Shown in pieces: positions 24,554 to 34,286 of a DNA stretch of 64,000 bases. The notes under the pieces were generated by a model. The model saw only the letters and a list, made by a program, of their open reading frames with translations, did no database searches and had not been told where the DNA came from. Source of the DNA: Pseudoalteromonas rubra (GTDB lineage: Bacteria > Pseudomonadota > Gammaproteobacteria > Enterobacterales > Alteromonadaceae); NCBI RefSeq assembly GCF_005886805.2, contig NZ_CP045429.1:3008501-3072500 (forward strand). The letters run 5' to 3'. Made by a program: the position numbers and the translations under genes. Every line of letters starts with the position of its first letter. Positions within the stretch are counted from its first letter, which is position 1.

Positions 24554-24901
24554 TTACTCGGCTTTTTCAGCGTCGTCTTCTTTATACTTAGCGGCTGTTT
24601 CAGCAATCAATGGCTGCAATTCGCCTTTTTGGAACATCTCGATAATGATGTCACACCCACCGATCAGCTCTCCCTCAACCCATAGCTGTGGAAAAGTTGG
24701 CCAGTTGGCATAATGAGGCAGCTCAGCACGAATGTCCGGGTTAAGCAAAATATCGACGTAAGCAAACTGTTCACCACACGCCATCAGCGCCTGAGATGCC
24801 TGCGAGGAAAAACCGCAGTTAGGTAGCTTAGGTGACCCTTTCATATATAGAATGATCGGATTCTCTGCGATTTGCTGTTTAATCTTTTCAATGGTTTCCA
24901 T
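24554..24901 (-). CDS. grxD: Monothiol glutaredoxin GrxD (Grx4)
   Basis: A 115-residue monothiol glutaredoxin that binds a shared [2Fe-2S] cluster with glutathione and works in Fe-S cluster transfer. The active site CGFS is at 29-32, preceded by MKGSPKLPN, and the glutathione-binding WPTFPQLW and GGCDI segments are present. The last 15 residues are an acidic tail. It is a single gene with its own terminator, divergent from sodB. Confidence 0.97.
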   Translation of the reverse strand: METIEKIKQQIAENPIILYMKGSPKLPNCGFSSQASQALMACGEQFAYVDILLNPDIRAELPHYANWPTFPQLWVEGELIGGCDIIIEMFQKGELQPLIAETAAKYKEDDAEKAE

Positions 24902-25048
24902 TATTTACCTCAAAATGACGATAGCATAACCCATAATCGCATCCGCTTTGCCAGACACCGCCTGTCAGCCGTTACTCTGCCCGTACAAAATAAATGCAAT
25001 CTGAGCCATTCATTTTACAAGTCTTGGCTATTGCCATTGCTGTTTGCC

Positions 25049-25073
25049 AAAACTTGAGTAAAATACTCAGGAA
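25049..25073. promoter_or_regulatory. IscR type-1-like operator between grxD and sodB
   Basis: CTTGAGTA-AAA-TACTCAGG (25053-25071) is a near-symmetric repeat. The 25-base window resembles the E. coli type-1 IscR sites upstream of iscR at roughly 18 of 25 positions, compared from memory. It abuts a TATAAT at 25075-25080. Either sodB or grxD could be the target. Confidence 0.4.
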
Positions 25074-25080
25074 TTATAAT
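25054..25080 (+). promoter_or_regulatory. Probable sodB promoter
   Basis: A consensus TATAAT at 25075-25080 is preceded by TTGAGT at 25054-25059 with a 15-base spacer, slightly short. Transcription would start near 25087 and give a leader of about 88 nt before sodB. The -35 lies inside the IscR-like palindrome. Confidence 0.5.
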
Positions 25081-25174
25081 ATCACTATATGCCGTCAAAT
25101 CGTATAGAAATGTAAGCTAAGAAAGACATTGCTTTTATTTGCTTTGACAATTTAACAACGAAATGGAGATTAAC

Positions 25175-25756
25175 ATGGCTTTTGAACTACCGTCACTTCC
25201 GTATGCTATCAACGCGCTTGAGCCGCATATTTCTCAGGAAACGCTTGAGTTCCACCACGGTAAACACCACAACACGTACGTTGTAAAACTAAACGGCCTT
25301 ATTCAAGGCACAGACCTTGAGAACAAATCTTTAGAAGAAATCGTATGTAATTCAGAAGGCGGCGTATTCAACAACGCAGCACAGATCTGGAACCACACTT
25401 TCTACTGGCACAGCCTTGCACCAAATGCAGGTGGCGAGCCTACTGGTAAGGTCGCTGAGCTGATCAATGCAAAATGGGGCTCTTTCGCAGCATTCCAGGA
25501 AGCATTCAATGACAAAGCTGTTAACAACTTCGGTTCTAGCTGGACTTGGTTGGTACAACTTGCTGACGGTTCTTTGGATATCGTTAATACTTCTAACGCG
25601 GCAACTCCGTTAACGGAAGCAGGCGTAACGCCAATCATCACCGTAGACCTGTGGGAACACGCTTACTACATTGACTACCGTAATGTTCGTCCAGACTACC
25701 TGAAAGGTTTCTGGGCACTGGTTAACTGGGATTTCGCAAACGCGAACCTTGCTTAA
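25175..25756 (+). CDS. sodB: Superoxide dismutase [Fe] SodB
   Basis: Cytoplasmic iron superoxide dismutase, 193 residues. Metal ligands are visible: His in LEFHHGKHH, His in QIWNHTFYW, and Asp and His in [11 protein letters not shown]. The [14 protein letters not shown] and GSSWTWLV signatures indicate the iron rather than manganese type. I choose ATG 25175, which follows GGAG at 25165-25168, and gives the canonical start [12 protein letters not shown] strong terminator follows. Confidence 0.97.
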   Translation: MAFELPSLPYAINALEPHISQETLEFHHGKHHNTYVVKLNGLIQGTDLENKSLEEIVCNSEGGVFNNAAQIWNHTFYWHSLAPNAGGEPTGKVAELINAKWGSFAAFQEAFNDKAVNNFGSSWTWLVQLADGSLDIVNTSNAATPLTEAGVTPIITVDLWEHAYYIDYRNVRPDYLKGFWALVNWDFANANLA

Positions 25757-25771
25757 TTCTGAGATAGTGTA

Positions 25772-25796
25772 AAAGGCGCTTTTTAGCGCCTTTTTT
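25772..25796 (+). terminator. Intrinsic terminator of sodB
   Basis: AAAGGCGC pairs with GCGCC across a short T-rich loop and is followed by six T residues (25791-25796), beginning 16 nt after the sodB stop. Confidence 0.9.
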
Positions 25797-26158
25797 GTTA
25801 CCCTTTTCACCGTCCGTTATTCCTAATATTAAACACTTCAATTCCAACACCTGAGATGTACTACACATAGCTCATTTTAGTTATGCATTGCTGACACCAA
25901 TACAGGAACTGAATTACATATTCAGACGGGCTAATTGGCATTTAGATACCTGCCTTACTATCCTAATTTGACCATTTGTATGAAATCTGTAAGTAAAAGC
26001 TCCTTAAGGTCAATTGACGCCCATATTCCACACTAATGCATTGAGCTGAATAGACATTAAATTACTGGAATTTTTAGGCAATTTTTAAATAACCCGACTA
26101 AGCTTTAAGTAGCCTTGCATTAAGAGACCGCATCATCAACAGGTTATTGGAGTTCATT
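25797..26158. other. Intergenic region before prkA
   Basis: About 360 AT-rich bases with no supported gene. It must contain the prkA-yeaH-spoVR promoter. I looked for a sigma54 -24/-12 element, because the E. coli homologue yeaG is a nitrogen- and stationary-phase-induced gene, and found none with correct spacing. Confidence 0.4.
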
Positions 26159-28081
26159 ATGAGTATATTTGAGCATTACCAGTCCAGATACGAAGCGTCC
26201 CAAGAAGAAGAGTTCACGATTGCGGAATATTTGGAAATATGTAAAGAAGATAAAGCTGCATATGCGAGCGCCCCTGAGCGCCTGCTAATGGCAATTGGTG
26301 AACCTGAAATGGTTGATACTTCGACAGATGCGCGGCTCAGCCGTCTGTTCTCAAATCGCGTCATCGCACGCTACCCCGCTTTCCATGAGTTTTATGGCAT
26401 GGAAGACGCCATTGAACAGATCGTTTCTTACCTAAAACACGCCGCACAAGGCCTGGAAGAGTACAAGCAAGTACTTTACTTGCTTGGCCCAGTCGGTGGC
26501 GGTAAGTCCTCAATTGCTGAAAAACTCAAGTACCTAATGCAGCAGGTACCCATTTATGCAATTAAAGGCTCCCCGGTCAACGACCACCCATTGAGCCTGT
26601 TTAATCCGCTCGAAGATGGTGAACTACTTGATAAAGAGTATGGCATTAACAGCCGTTATTTGCGCACAGTGATGTCACCTTGGGCAACTAAGCGATTGCA
26701 TGAATTTAACGGTGACATATCCAAGTTTAGAGTAGTAAAACGCTATCCTTCAATTTTAGACCAAACGGCCATCGCCAAAACTGAACCAGGCGACGAAAAC
26801 AACCAGGACATTTCCGCATTGGTTGGTAAAGTCGATATTCGTAAACTGGAGCATTACGCTCAAAATGATCCAGATGCCTACTCATATTCAGGCGCACTGT
26901 GTTTAGCGAATCAGGGCTTAATGGAATTTGTAGAGATGTTTAAAGCCCCCATTAAAGTGCTGCACCCATTACTCACCGCAACGCAGGAAGGCAACTATAA
27001 CGGCACAGAGGGTATCTCGGCTCTGCCCTTTAACGGCATAATTTTAGCGCACTCCAACGAGTCGGAATGGCAATCATTTAAAAATAATAAAAACAATGAA
27101 GCGTTTCTGGATCGGGTCTTTATCGTTAAAGTGCCCTACTGCTTACGTGTTTCGGAAGAAGTTAAGATATACAAAAAACTCATTGAAAATAGTGAACTCA
27201 AAACTGCACCTTGTGCTCCTGGTACGCTAGAAACCTTAGCTAAATTTTCAACTCTGTCTCGTATCAATGAGCCTGAAAATTCCAGTATCTATTCTAAGAT
27301 GCGTGTTTATGATGGTGAGAGCCTCAAAGACACAGATCCAAAAGCGAAGTCTTATCAGGAGTATCGAGACTACGCTGGGGTCGATGAGGGCATGACAGGC
27401 TTGTCAACTCGCTTTGCATTCAAAATATTGTCACGTGTGTTTAACTTTGATCATGCAGAGGTTGCTGCCAACCCTGTACACTTGTTTTATGTACTGGAGC
27501 AACAGATTGAACGTGAGCAATTCAGTGCAGAAGTCCAGGAGCGTTACCTCAGTCACCTGAAAGGCTACTTGATCCCACAATATGTCGAGTTTATTGGCAA
27601 AGAGCTACAAACGGCGTACCTTGAATCGTACTCAGAGTATGGACAAAATATTTTCGACCGTTATGTCACGTACGCCGATTTTTGGATACAAGATCAAGAA
27701 TACCGCGACCCGGATACTGGCCAGCTATTCGACAGAGCAGCACTCAATGCTGAGCTTGAAAAAATTGAAAAGCCAGCAGGCATTTCGAACCCTAAAGATT
27801 TTCGTAATGAGATCGTCAACTTTGTTTTGAGAGCTCGTGCTCACCATAATGGTGCAAACCCTGTCTGGACAAGTTACGAAAAACTCAGAACGGTGATCGA
27901 GAAAAAAATGTTCTCGAACACAGAAGAGTTGTTACCCGTTATCTCATTCAATGCGAAAACCTCAGCTGAAGATCAGAAAAAACACGAAGACTTTGTCAAT
28001 CGTATGATGGAAAAAGGCTATACCCAAAAGCAAGTCCGCTTACTTTCCGAGTGGTATTTACGGGTTAGAAAATCTCAATAA
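26159..28081 (+). CDS. prkA: PrkA-family serine protein kinase / AAA+ protein (YeaG)
   Basis: A 640-residue protein of the PrkA/YeaG family, which combines an AAA+ ATPase domain with a C-terminal kinase-like domain and helps adaptation to starvation and nitrogen stress in enterics. Walker A GPVGGGKS is at 110-117, and the [11 protein letters not shown] segment and a long C-terminal helical region follow. I start at ATG 26159, with TTGGAG 7 bases upstream, giving the conserved MSIFEHYQ. It is the first gene of prkA-yeaH-spoVR, 23 nt before yeaH. Confidence 0.96.
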   Translation: MSIFEHYQSRYEASQEEEFTIAEYLEICKEDKAAYASAPERLLMAIGEPEMVDTSTDARLSRLFSNRVIARYPAFHEFYGMEDAIEQIVSYLKHAAQGLEEYKQVLYLLGPVGGGKSSIAEKLKYLMQQVPIYAIKGSPVNDHPLSLFNPLEDGELLDKEYGINSRYLRTVMSPWATKRLHEFNGDISKFRVVKRYPSILDQTAIAKTEPGDENNQDISALVGKVDIRKLEHYAQNDPDAYSYSGALCLANQGLMEFVEMFKAPIKVLHPLLTATQEGNYNGTEGISALPFNGIILAHSNESEWQSFKNNKNNEAFLDRVFIVKVPYCLRVSEEVKIYKKLIENSELKTAPCAPGTLETLAKFSTLSRINEPENSSIYSKMRVYDGESLKDTDPKAKSYQEYRDYAGVDEGMTGLSTRFAFKILSRVFNFDHAEVAANPVHLFYVLEQQIEREQFSAEVQERYLSHLKGYLIPQYVEFIGKELQTAYLESYSEYGQNIFDRYVTYADFWIQDQEYRDPDTGQLFDRAALNAELEKIEKPAGISNPKDFRNEIVNFVLRARAHHNGANPVWTSYEKLRTVIEKKMFSNTEELLPVISFNAKTSAEDQKKHEDFVNRMMEKGYTQKQVRLLSEWYLRVRKSQ

Positions 28082-28104
28082 CATTAGCGGTTGGAGGGTG
28101 TTCT

Positions 28105-29385
28105 ATGGCACATTTCATCGATCGTCGACTGAATGGCAAGAATAAAAGCACGCTGAATCGTCAGCGCTTTATTAGACGTTACAAGAAACAGATAAAAGAA
28201 GCTGTTTCTGACGCCATCAATAAAAGGAGTGTCACTGATATTTCAAGCGGTGAGAGCATCTCTATACCGCAGCGAGATATCAGTGAACCGATTTTCCATC
28301 AAGGCAAAGGCGGTAATCGCGAGCACATTCACCCGGGCAACGATCAGTTCACAACCGGTGACAAAATTCAGCGTCCGCCCTCAGGCCAGGGCGGAGGTGC
28401 TGGTGAGGGCAATGCGAGTGATCAAGGTGAAGGCCAGGATGATTTCGTTTTTTCCATATCGAAAGACGAATATCTTGACCTGTTGTTTGAAGACCTTGAG
28501 TTACCAAACTTACAAAAAAGCCAACTCGACAAGTTGGTACAAATGAAAACACACAGAGCGGGCTTTTGTAATGACGGTATGCCCAGTAATCTCGACATTG
28601 TGCGATCTTTAAAAGGATCTGTTGCACGCCGAATTGCTATGACAGCCAGTAAAAGAAAACAACTTAAAGAGTTGGAAGATAAGCTTGAACTATTGTTGCA
28701 AGAACCCGTTCCTAAACAAACCGAAATCCAACAGCTAGAGCAGGAAATTGCAGAACTGAAACGTAAAATTGAAGCAGTGCCATTCATTGATAATTACGAT
28801 TTGCGGTTCAGGAACTACGAAAAGCGACCGCACCCTACGAGCAAAGCAGTCATGTTTTGTTTGATGGATGTGTCAGGCTCAATGGATCAGGCAACTAAAG
28901 ATATGGCAAAGCGCTTTTATATTTTGCTCTATCAGTTTTTAACACGCACCTACAAAGACATTGAAGTCGTTTATATTCGTCACCATACACAAGCCAAAGA
29001 GGTCGACGAGCAGGAGTTTTTCTACTCGCAGGAAACGGGCGGTACCATTGTGTCGAGTGCGTTGAAATTAATGGATGAAATTATCGCTGATCGTTATGCG
29101 CAGGGCGATTGGAATATCTATGCCGCGCAAGCATCTGATGGTGATAATTGGGCGGATGACTCTCCACATTGTACTGATATATTGACGAACAAACTGCTAA
29201 ACACGGTGCGTTACTACGCCTATATCGAAATCACCACACGTGCTCACCAGAGTCTGTGGCGCGAATACCAAGGTATTGCGGACACATTTGACAACTTTGC
29301 CATGCAGCATATTCGGTCGGTGGAAGATATCTATCCGATATTCAGAGAGCTGTTCAAGAAAAACCGACAACAGAATGCAGCCTAA
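28105..29385 (+). CDS. yeaH: YeaH/YhbH family protein (DUF444, VWA-like)
   Basis: A 426-residue DUF444 protein. The N-terminal part is basic and then Gly-rich ([20 protein letters not shown], about 95-115). The C-terminal half contains a von Willebrand A-like metal site, DVSGSMD beginning at D255, and a later TGGT element. It is always found with prkA and spoVR in proteobacteria, and the three products are thought to act together. A GGAGGGTG ribosome site precedes it. The molecular activity is unknown. Confidence 0.93.
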   Translation: MAHFIDRRLNGKNKSTLNRQRFIRRYKKQIKEAVSDAINKRSVTDISSGESISIPQRDISEPIFHQGKGGNREHIHPGNDQFTTGDKIQRPPSGQGGGAGEGNASDQGEGQDDFVFSISKDEYLDLLFEDLELPNLQKSQLDKLVQMKTHRAGFCNDGMPSNLDIVRSLKGSVARRIAMTASKRKQLKELEDKLELLLQEPVPKQTEIQQLEQEIAELKRKIEAVPFIDNYDLRFRNYEKRPHPTSKAVMFCLMDVSGSMDQATKDMAKRFYILLYQFLTRTYKDIEVVYIRHHTQAKEVDEQEFFYSQETGGTIVSSALKLMDEIIADRYAQGDWNIYAAQASDGDNWADDSPHCTDILTNKLLNTVRYYAYIEITTRAHQSLWREYQGIADTFDNFAMQHIRSVEDIYPIFRELFKKNRQQNAA

Positions 29386-29399
29386 CAGGGGAAGTGCCT

Positions 29400-30911
29400 A
29401 TGACGTATAACCCGCTAAATGATGGCCCGGATTGGACGTTCGACCTGCTTGAGGAGTATCAGGCTGAAATTGCCCGTGTAGCGGCCCATTATAGACTGGA
29501 TACCTATCCGAACCAGATTGAAGTGATCACCGCAGAGCAAATGATGGACGCCTACTCCAGCGTTGGCATGCCCATTGGCTATGCACACTGGTCTTACGGT
29601 AAGAAGTTTATCCAGACTGAGCAGACTTATAAACGAGGACAAATGGGCCTGGCTTATGAAATTGTGATTAATTCAGACCCCTGCATTGCCTATTTAATGG
29701 AAGAAAATACCATGCCAATGCAGGCGCTGGTAATGGCACATGCCTGCTACGGACATAATTCCTTTTTTAAAGGCAATTACCTGTTCAAAACCTGGACAGA
29801 CGCTTCTTCAATTATTGATTATCTGGTTTTCGCAAAAAACTATGTTGCCAAGTGCGAGCAAAAATACGGAATAGATGAGGTAGAAAACTTACTGGATTCT
29901 TGTCATGCTCTGATGAATTATGGCGTGGACCGCTATAAACGCCCTCAGCAGATATCAATGTACGAGGAACAGAAGCGTCAAAAAGAACGTGAAGACTATC
30001 TGCAGTCACAGGTCAATGAACTCTGGCGGACCATTCCTCAAGGCAAGCAACAGGACGAACGAGAAGACGTAAAGTTCCCATCTGAGCCACAAGAAAACAT
30101 TCTGTACTTCATCGAGAAAAACGCACCGCTGCTGGAGTCCTGGCAACGTGAGATAATTCGGATTGTGCGCAAAGTCTCTCAGTACTTTTATCCACAACGA
30201 CAAACTCAGGTCATGAACGAGGGGTGGGCAACATTTTGGCATTACACGATCCTTAACCACCTGTATGACGAGGGGAAGTTAAGTGATGCATTCATGCTGG
30301 AGTTTTTGCAAAGCCATACCAATGTGGTTTATCAGCCTCCCTACAACAGCAAATTTTACTCGGGCATTAACCCCTATGCGCTGGGCTTTAATATGATGGT
30401 CGATATACGTCGTATTTGTGAAAACCCAACGGATGAAGACAAGTATTGGTTTCCGGAGTTTGCCGGTAAAGATTGGCTGGATACGCTGCACTTTGCTATG
30501 GAGAATTTTAAAGACGAGAGTTTTGTGAGCCAGTTTTTGTCGCCAAAAATAATGCGCGATTTTAAGCTGTTCACCATTATAGATCAGGAAAAGTCCCCTC
30601 ACCTGGAGGTCGGCGCTATTCATGATGAATCAGGCTATCAGAAAGTCAGAAATAGTCTGTCTGCTCATTACAACTTGAGTAATCATGAACCGAATATTCA
30701 AGTTTACAATGTTGATATACGGGGTGACCGCTCACTAACTTTGAGGTACGTGCCGCATAACAAAGTACCTCTTGCAGATTCGAAGAAAGAAGTAATAAAG
30801 CACCTCTATCGATTATGGGGCTTCCCCGTTAAACTTGAAGAGCTTCAGGATGATGGGTCAGTGAACACACTGGGCCAGTGTCCCCAGGAAAGTAAAGAAG
30901 ACGCTTTATAG
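29400..30911 (+). CDS. SpoVR family protein (YcgB)
   Basis: A 503-residue protein of the SpoVR family (E. coli YcgB), named after a Bacillus spore cortex gene but common in non-sporulating bacteria. Conserved segments seen are HACYGHNSFFKGNYLF, MNEGWATFWHYTILN and YNPLNDGPDWTFDLL at the N terminus. ATG 29400 is chosen over the GTG at 29394 because an AGGGGAA ribosome site lies 6 bases before it. It is the last gene of the prkA operon. The biochemical role is unknown. Confidence 0.93.
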   Translation: MTYNPLNDGPDWTFDLLEEYQAEIARVAAHYRLDTYPNQIEVITAEQMMDAYSSVGMPIGYAHWSYGKKFIQTEQTYKRGQMGLAYEIVINSDPCIAYLMEENTMPMQALVMAHACYGHNSFFKGNYLFKTWTDASSIIDYLVFAKNYVAKCEQKYGIDEVENLLDSCHALMNYGVDRYKRPQQISMYEEQKRQKEREDYLQSQVNELWRTIPQGKQQDEREDVKFPSEPQENILYFIEKNAPLLESWQREIIRIVRKVSQYFYPQRQTQVMNEGWATFWHYTILNHLYDEGKLSDAFMLEFLQSHTNVVYQPPYNSKFYSGINPYALGFNMMVDIRRICENPTDEDKYWFPEFAGKDWLDTLHFAMENFKDESFVSQFLSPKIMRDFKLFTIIDQEKSPHLEVGAIHDESGYQKVRNSLSAHYNLSNHEPNIQVYNVDIRGDRSLTLRYVPHNKVPLADSKKEVIKHLYRLWGFPVKLEELQDDGSVNTLGQCPQESKEDAL

Positions 30912-30913
30912 CA

Positions 30914-30940
30914 AAAAGCCCTTGTGATAAGGGCTTTTTT
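30914..30940. terminator. Bidirectional terminator after spoVR
   Basis: AAAAGCCCTT and AAGGGCTTTT form a stem with a GTGAT loop, followed by T residues on the plus strand and flanked by A residues on the other side. It can end spoVR and the converging diguanylate cyclase gene. Confidence 0.85.
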
Positions 30941-30967
30941 CTTTGTCACCACAAATATCAGACTTAA

Positions 30968-31939
30968 TTAATGGGCCATCGAAGGGTCGTACACAGTCAC
31001 CGTATTACGACCATTTTCTTTTGAATGGTACAAAGCGGTGTCTGCAGCCTCTATCCACTGCTCGTACTTTTCGAAATTGTCATCACAACATGCAATGCCG
31101 AGGCTCACCGTTAATTTAATCTCTTTGTTATCATAATAAATAACTGAATTCTCGATTAAGCTACGCAGCCTATCTGCAAATACTTTGGCGCCTTCGGCGT
31201 CGGTATCAACTAAGGTTACTGCAAACTCCTCACCACCATAACGGCCTGCAACATCTGTTTCACGAAGTGTCTTTTGTAGCAAGTCCGAGATATGGCGGAT
31301 AGCCTCATCACCGCCGCTATGCCCGTAGGCATCATTTATGCGTTTAAAGAAGTCGATGTCAAACATCAGCAAACTGCTGCTACCATGACTGCGCTGTAAA
31401 CGTTTGAACTCTGTCCTTAAGCTCTCCTCCCAATAACCACGATTTGCCAGTTTAGTGAGGCTGTCAGTGCGGCTCATTTTTTCCAGAGTTTTATTGACCT
31501 TTTCAAGTTCAAGCTTGTTCATGGCTTCGTCAGTCACATCGTAAATGATGACACAGATGTGCCCCACTTCGCCGGTCACTGTCGTTAGTGGAATAAAAGT
31601 CGCATTTTGATACATATAGTCGGCTTTGCCAGTAATTGGCCGATAATTCTTGAACCGAAAAATATAGGGCTGCTGCTCCCAGATAGTAAACGAGCGGTTC
31701 TTCAATACAAAAACCGGTTCTGATTTACTCTTAAACCACGCTTCGTCAATACCAGGGAATAAGTCGAACACGTCTTTGTCTTTAACCGCGCTTGGCAATA
31801 ACCCAGAATGGTTTTCCATAAAACCATTCCAGACGCACACTCGATAATGCCTGTCCAGTACGACCAGGCCAACATCAACTGTGTTAAACATATCCATTAA
31901 CCAATGGATCTCATTCATGTCAAAATCAGATGCAGGCAT
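30968..31939 (-). CDS. PAS-GGDEF diguanylate cyclase
   Basis: A 323-residue cytoplasmic protein that should make cyclic di-GMP. A PAS-like sensor (about 12-140) is joined by a coiled linker (MNKLELEKVNKTLEKM) to a GGDEF domain. The active-site motif GGEEF is at 235-239, and an intact inhibitory I-site RETD lies at 226-229, five residues before it, so product feedback is likely. No EAL domain is present. It starts 4 nt after the receiver-CheC gene ends, a probable two-gene signalling operon. Confidence 0.92.
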   Translation of the reverse strand: MPASDFDMNEIHWLMDMFNTVDVGLVVLDRHYRVCVWNGFMENHSGLLPSAVKDKDVFDLFPGIDEAWFKSKSEPVFVLKNRSFTIWEQQPYIFRFKNYRPITGKADYMYQNATFIPLTTVTGEVGHICVIIYDVTDEAMNKLELEKVNKTLEKMSRTDSLTKLANRGYWEESLRTEFKRLQRSHGSSSLLMFDIDFFKRINDAYGHSGGDEAIRHISDLLQKTLRETDVAGRYGGEEFAVTLVDTDAEGAKVFADRLRSLIENSVIYYDNKEIKLTVSLGIACCDDNFEKYEQWIEAADTALYHSKENGRNTVTVYDPSMAH

Positions 31940-31943
31940 AATT

Positions 31944-32948
31944 CTAATCTTCTAGCAGGTACTCAACTTTATATTTGAGTGTTTTCAGTGAGTCTTCGGT
32001 AAACAACAACATTAAATCACAATTAATGTCATGGTTTTCGATCCCGTAACTAATTTCAATCGCTAACGTACGTTGCCACCTGGCTTTATTTGCCTTCACC
32101 AGTTCGGACACTTCGCAATGCTGCCCTAGTACCACAGGGTGGCCCTGGCTGAATGGCATGTCGAGCTGCTTCGAGAGCCCGGTCAATATTGCTCCTATCA
32201 GAATATTACTGATGTCCATGAGCAACTCAAGCTCCACTTTTTGATTGAGCTCTCCCTGATAACTCATCAACGACGCAATTTCTTTAAAACTGGAATCATT
32301 GAGCAGGAGTAAGGCTTCTCCGGATACACCACCACCGATGAACCCCTGGCACACACCCGATGTTGTGGCGCTAGCATCGATAGCTTGCAATGCCATATGC
32401 AGCTCACTGACCTCAAGGACGTTGACATTCGGAATAGGTAATTCTACGAAGACGTTCAACAAGCGTGCCAGTAAATCACCAGCCTGACCCATCGCGACAT
32501 TGGTGATCTCCTGATAGATATCACGGATCTCAGGCTCGAGCTGCTCCCCGAGTTTATGCACCAGATTGGCCCGAATGGCTTTGTCTTTGATCCCATGATG
32601 AGTGATGATTTCTTCAAGCTTCGCGGCATCACAGGGTTTTCGAATAAAATCTATTGCGCCCAGTTCTATGACTCTTTGGTGCGCGTTTGGCTGGATATCT
32701 CCAGAGACGACGACTGTCAAAACATTCAATCCTTGTTCGTTTATTGCTTGTAACACCTCATATCCATCCATGTGAGGCATGTTTAAATCCAAAAAAAGTA
32801 TCTCAGGCGAGACCACTTTTATTTTTTCAATACAGTCCAGGCCGTGCTCAGCAAATTCTACTTTAATATCCCAGTCGTCCGGCAATGACCGCGCCAGTTG
32901 CCGGCGAGCCAATTTTGAATCATCGCATATCAGGACAGGTGTTGACAT
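31944..32948 (-). CDS. Response regulator with CheC-like phosphatase domain
   Basis: A 334-residue protein. Residues 1-120 form a receiver domain with acidic D9-D10, phosphoacceptor D54 (LFLDLNMPHMDGYE) and Lys104. Residues about 135-330 form a CheC/CheX-like domain carrying two copies of the CheC pattern E-x2-N-x22-P: E147/N150/P173 and D245/N248/P271, the second with Asp for Glu. CheC proteins dephosphorylate CheY-P. It is joined to a diguanylate cyclase gene, so it may adjust signalling to that enzyme. Confidence 0.88.
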   Translation of the reverse strand: MSTPVLICDDSKLARRQLARSLPDDWDIKVEFAEHGLDCIEKIKVVSPEILFLDLNMPHMDGYEVLQAINEQGLNVLTVVVSGDIQPNAHQRVIELGAIDFIRKPCDAAKLEEIITHHGIKDKAIRANLVHKLGEQLEPEIRDIYQEITNVAMGQAGDLLARLLNVFVELPIPNVNVLEVSELHMALQAIDASATTSGVCQGFIGGGVSGEALLLLNDSSFKEIASLMSYQGELNQKVELELLMDISNILIGAILTGLSKQLDMPFSQGHPVVLGQHCEVSELVKANKARWQRTLAIEISYGIENHDINCDLMLLFTEDSLKTLKYKVEYLLED

Positions 32949-33150
32949 AAAAGCTCTCTTCGCTTAGCGGCTAACTCATTGTAAGAAGCCGAAATTTTTC
33001 TAATTATAGTTATGACACAGCAGCATTTTAGGACTTACATGGTAATCAAAGCTTGACTGATTTACAATCCAATTTACTGCAAAGGTTGGTTATATAATTT
33101 CAGTATAATACACTGACGAGAATTGCAAAAAATTTAAAAGGGAATACGTT

Positions 33151-33738
33151 ATGCGGATCTTAACCTTGCTTGCTGCGTCTCTATTGACAATTGCCAACCC
33201 AATCCATGCCAGTGAGTTGCCTGAAAATCAGGTTGACGCGGGCAAAGTCAACGCTCAGGGAAAGCCTGTTACCTTATTAGGCCAGGGCATTAAAGTCGGC
33301 GACACTGCACCTGACTTTAAAGTTGTCGATGGCAACTTTGTACCTGTTACCTTAGCCAACTATCAGGGAAAGCCCGTTCTGATCAGTGTGGTGCCGAGCC
33401 TGGACACCGGGATTTGTAGTCTACAAACCAAGTACTTCAATGAAAAAGTAGCTAAGGAGTTTGCTGGCGTAGCAATGCTCACCATCAGTGCAGACCTGCC
33501 ATTTGCACAAAAGCGTTTTTGTAAAACAGAAAACATCGACCAGATTGATACCCTGTCAGATTCAGTCTGGCGTGACTTCGGCGCTAAGTACGGACTCTAC
33601 ATCAAAGATATGGGATTATTAAGCAGAGCGGTTTTGGTCTTAAACAAAGACCATAAAGTGGTATACAAGCAGCTGGTCAGTAATCTGGCCAGTGAGCCTG
33701 ACTACCAGGGTGCCATCGAAGCACTTAAACAACTCTGA
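33151..33738 (+). CDS. tpx: Thiol peroxidase Tpx with signal peptide
   Basis: An atypical 2-Cys peroxiredoxin reducing lipid and hydrogen peroxides. The 195 residues start with a signal peptide (1-20, ending HA) that E. coli Tpx lacks, so this enzyme should be periplasmic. The peroxidatic Cys89 lies in PSLDTGICSLQT, where the usual Tpx motif is PSxDTxVC. The resolving Cys124 lies in KRFCKTEN. It is a single gene, facing the acetyltransferase gene. Confidence 0.92.
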   Translation: MRILTLLAASLLTIANPIHASELPENQVDAGKVNAQGKPVTLLGQGIKVGDTAPDFKVVDGNFVPVTLANYQGKPVLISVVPSLDTGICSLQTKYFNEKVAKEFAGVAMLTISADLPFAQKRFCKTENIDQIDTLSDSVWRDFGAKYGLYIKDMGLLSRAVLVLNKDHKVVYKQLVSNLASEPDYQGAIEALKQL

Positions 33739-33758
33739 TTAGCACTACATACCGCTAA

Positions 33759-33788
33759 ACTGGTATATAGTGACCACTGTATACCAGT
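33759..33788. repeat. Near-perfect 30-bp palindrome between tpx and elaA-like gene
   Basis: ACTGGTATATAGTG (33759-33772) and CACTGTATACCAGT (33775-33788) can pair along 14 bp with one wobble and a 2-base centre. It lies between two converging genes and has no T run, so it may be a rho-independent-like bidirectional hairpin or a protein site. Confidence 0.5.
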
Positions 33789-33801
33789 ACCCACTCTAGC
33801 T

Positions 33802-34236
33802 CTAGCGCAATATCATGTCTATGTGCTCAATCCCGTCTTCCAGATATGCCTCGCCACAAGGTACAAAGCCGAGAGACTGATAAAATTGAGTCAGGTAAGT
33901 TTGCGCTGCGATTTTTATCGGTTGTGCACCATAGTGAGCGTGACAGGCCTCTATCGCTCGGGTCATCAAAGTTTGTGCAACCCCCTTCCCCCGGCATTCT
34001 GGCGATACCAGCACGCGTCCAATTGCACTGGTATTGGATTGTGGCTTGTAACAGCGGGCATATGCCTGCACTTCCCCCTGCTTAATTAAGAAAACGTGAT
34101 GTGTATCAGCGGCCCTGTCAACCTCATCAATTTCCTGATAAGCGCAGGCCTGTTCAACAACAAACACGGCAACCCGAGTTTTCAAAATACTGAAGAGCTC
34201 GTCATGTGACAACTGGTAAAAGGTTTTAACTTGCAT
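33802..34236 (-). CDS. ElaA-type GNAT N-acetyltransferase
   Basis: A 144-residue GNAT-family acetyltransferase, closest to ElaA by its N-terminal LFSILKTRVAVFVVEQACAYQEIDEVD, a family hallmark. The acetyl-CoA-binding RVLVSPECRGKGVAQTLM segment (Q/RxxGxG/A pattern) follows, and the motif near AAQTYLTQFYQSLGF closes the domain. ATG 34236 is preferred; an upstream GTG at 34248 is possible and neither has a clear ribosome site. The substrate is unknown. Confidence 0.88.
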   Translation of the reverse strand: MQVKTFYQLSHDELFSILKTRVAVFVVEQACAYQEIDEVDRAADTHHVFLIKQGEVQAYARCYKPQSNTSAIGRVLVSPECRGKGVAQTLMTRAIEACHAHYGAQPIKIAAQTYLTQFYQSLGFVPCGEAYLEDGIEHIDMILR

Positions 34237-34286
34237 GGGTTTTATCACTGTGGGTAGATACGCCTCCGATGAGGCGTAGAATAGAT

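Noticed and set aside
25797..26158. Possible sigma54 promoter (TGGCA followed by TGC) before prkA.
   Set aside because: The GG to GC distance is 15 instead of 12 bases, so it is not a valid -24/-12 element.
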